Under the pieces are notes generated by a model. That model searched no databases. It saw nothing but the letters and a program-made list of their open reading frames with translations, and was not told the origin of the DNA. Shown here in pieces: positions 6,124 to 7,444 of a stretch of 7,444 nucleotides of DNA. Source of the DNA: Desulfuromonadaceae bacterium (GTDB taxonomy: Bacteria > Desulfobacterota > Desulfuromonadia > Desulfuromonadales > Desulfuromonadaceae); contig JAMOOS010000263.1 of the NCBI GenBank assembly GCA_027065245.1, forward strand, positions 1 to 7,444, in the 5' to 3' direction. The position numbers were made by a program, and so were the translations under genes. The number at the start of each line of letters is the position of its first letter. Position 1 is the stretch's first letter.

Positions 6124-7302
6124 CCCCACTTCTGTTGCCAGCTTCTCCCACGCTGGAATGCTGCGTTCGATAACCGCTTTATCCATGCAGTAGGCGATGC
6201 GGAAGTATCCGGGCGCGCCGAACCCTGTACCTGGCACCAGAAGAATGTTGTATTTTTGCGCCAGTTGCACAAATTCCACATCATTCTCCAGCGGTGAACG
6301 CGGGAACAGGTAGAATGCCCCCTGCGGTTTTACCACGCTAAAGTTTAGACGACGCAGCAGGTTATAGAACAGATCGCGTTTTTCAGCGTAGGCGGCAATA
6401 TCGACACTTTCGTGCTGCAGGCCGGTAACCAGGCGCTGAATCAGTGCCGGTGCGTTGACAAAACCGAGTACCCGGTTGCAGAACACCGCGCCGTCCATAA
6501 ACTGCTCCACCGCCGCCATGCGCGGATTGGCGGCCAGATAACCGATCCGCTCTCCCGGCAGCGCCAGATCCTTGGAGTGGGAGGTAACCATTACGGCATT
6601 GGCGACGCAGTCGAAAATAGACGGCACCTGCACGCCATCATAGGCGAGGCGGGCGTATGGTTCGTCGCTGATAACGTAGATGGTGGAGGAAAACTGGCGC
6701 TGTTTCTGTTCCAGCAATTCTCCGAGGGCGGTCAGTTTGGCCGCCGAATAGATTACTCCGGTGGGGTTGTTGGGCGAGTTGACAATAACAGCGCGGGTTT
6801 TTTCGGTGATGGCGGCAGCGATGGCGTCTATGTCGAGAGCAAATTCCGCGTCGGTATTTACCACCACCGCGCGGCCACCGTGGTTGTCGATGTAGAACTT
6901 GTATTCAACAAAATACGGCGCCAGAATAATCACCTCGTCGTCGGGGTTGAGAATGGTTTTAAGCACCACGTTAAGGGCGCCCCCGGCGCCGCAGGTCATA
7001 ATGACGTGGGCGGCTTTTACAGCAGCTGTGGAGCGCTCACTCAGCACCTGTGCCACCGCTGCGCGGGTATCGTCGTAACCGGCGTTGCTCATATAACGAT
7101 GCATCCCCGGCTGAGGATTGTCAGCCAACTGGCGCAATCTGGCGTGAAAAGCGGCTGGTGGCTCCACTGCCGGGTTGCCAATGGTAAAGTCGAACACGTT
7201 ATCTTCGCCAAACTGCTGGCGCAACAACGCTCCCTGCTCAAACATTTTGCGAATCCATGACGACTGCTCGATACAGGTGCTGATCTTTTGTGCTATGGGC
7301 AT
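6115..7302 (-). CDS. Pyridoxal-phosphate-dependent aminotransferase, class I/II fold type I
   Basis: A 395-residue cytosolic enzyme of the aspartate-aminotransferase superfamily that should move an amino group between an amino acid and a 2-oxo acid. Visible landmarks are FTIGNPAVEPPAAF (39-52), HRYMSNAGY (68-76), the phosphate-binding TCGAGGALNVVLK (103-115), Tyr130 stacking on the cofactor, and NSPNNPTG (175-182; Asn179). Further on are SDEPYARL (212-219; Asp213, Tyr216), the Schiff-base Lys244 in SHSKDLALPGERIGYLA with Arg252 eight residues on, and the substrate-carboxylate Arg368 in GYFRIAYC. All catalytic positions are intact. The whole sequence, including DNHGG and GFVNAPALIQR, resembles a subgroup usually annotated only as pyridoxal-phosphate-dependent aminotransferase, so the substrate is not assigned. 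Start ATG 7302 follows AAGGAG (7308-7313 on this strand) by 5 nt. It stands alone on its strand, with its own predicted promoter, and its TGA lies inside the recJ end. Confidence 0.93.
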   Translation of the reverse strand: MPIAQKISTCIEQSSWIRKMFEQGALLRQQFGEDNVFDFTIGNPAVEPPAAFHARLRQLADNPQPGMHRYMSNAGYDDTRAAVAQVLSERSTAAVKAAHVIMTCGAGGALNVVLKTILNPDDEVIILAPYFVEYKFYIDNHGGRAVVVNTDAEFALDIDAIAAAITEKTRAVIVNSPNNPTGVIYSAAKLTALGELLEQKQRQFSSTIYVISDEPYARLAYDGVQVPSIFDCVANAVMVTSHSKDLALPGERIGYLAANPRMAAVEQFMDGAVFCNRVLGFVNAPALIQRLVTGLQHESVDIAAYAEKRDLFYNLLRRLNFSVVKPQGAFYLFPRSPLENDVEFVQLAQKYNILLVPGTGFGAPGYFRIAYCMDKAVIERSIPAWEKLATEVGLI

Positions 7303-7349
7303 AATAACTCCTTGGGCTTTGATAAGGATACTTGCAGCAATTGGCGAGA

Positions 7350-7378
7350 AGTCTAATGGTGCTGCGCCAGACGGTCAA
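7350..7378 (-). promoter_or_regulatory. Sigma70-like promoter for the aminotransferase gene
   Basis: Reading the - strand, TTGACC (7378-7373) and TAGACT (7355-7350) are 17 bp apart, with five and four matches to the consensus hexamers. The expected start is near 7343, giving a leader of about 40 nt before ATG 7302. An imperfectly placed dyad, GCAGCA (7334-7339) and TGCTGC (7360-7365), flanks the -10 box and could be an operator, but six-base arms are weak evidence. Confidence 0.45.
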
Positions 7379-7404
7379 GGCGGATTTTATCTGTCGAAGC
7401 CAAA

Positions 7405-7434
7405 TTGACCTAGAGCGCGGTTATGTGGTAGCGT
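7405..7434 (+). promoter_or_regulatory. Possible divergent promoter at the right edge
   Basis: TTGACC (7405-7410) is followed after 18 bp by TAGCGT (7429-7434), with TG one base upstream of that box as in extended -10 promoters. The -10 match is poor (three of six). If real it would drive a + strand gene starting beyond the window, back to back with the aminotransferase promoter. Confidence 0.2.
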
Positions 7435-7444
7435 CAGCGGGGTT

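Noticed and set aside
6412..7260. 282-codon + strand open frame opposite the aminotransferase gene
   Set aside because: The - strand frame has every catalytic landmark of the family; the + strand translation has none and no ribosome site was seen.
7303..7444. Small + strand open frame running to 7408 through the region upstream of the aminotransferase gene
   Set aside because: Most of it is antisense to the aminotransferase start and the rest covers the likely promoter; no ribosome site or family similarity was seen.

Overview
The window is a conserved bacterial housekeeping block with about 97% of its length in genes. The genes are the tail of queA, then tgt, yajC, secD, secF and recJ on the + strand, followed by a convergent pyridoxal-phosphate aminotransferase gene on the - strand. 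The order queA-tgt-yajC-secD-secF is widespread in Proteobacteria. Having recJ directly after secF, a separate secD of about 530 residues and moderate-to-high GC makes me favour a Desulfuromonadota (Geobacter/Pelobacter/Desulfuromonas-like) genome. That placement is inference from gene order and protein style, not a database result.

Layout. Positions 2-172 hold the last 56 codons of queA, which overlap tgt (169-1290) by an ATGA junction. These are two successive tRNA-queuosine genes: Tgt inserts preQ1 at the wobble position and QueA builds on it. A 114-bp gap carries a good sigma70-like promoter (TTGAAA, 17 bp, TATAAG) and a strong AGGAGG ribosome site in front of yajC (1405-1725). An 87-bp gap with a perfect 10-bp hairpin leads to secD (1813-3411), and secF (3421-4335) follows nine bases later. 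YajC, SecD and SecF form the Sec-translocon accessory complex that uses the proton motive force to finish protein export. A strong intrinsic-terminator-like hairpin (4362-4390) follows secF and stops a few bases before the ribosome site of recJ (4408-6123), the single-strand 5'-3' DNA exonuclease.

The aminotransferase gene (7302 to 6115, - strand) meets recJ tail to tail with a 9-bp overlap. The last 142 bp hold its ribosome site and a plausible promoter, and possibly a divergent promoter for a gene beyond the right edge.

I found no mobile element, CRISPR array, RNA gene or clearly novel system. The signals most worth a second look are structural: a 13-bp perfect hairpin followed by five Ts inside the recJ coding region, the hairpin between yajC and secD, and the terminator pressed against the recJ start. 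All coding genes look intact; only queA is cut, by the window edge.
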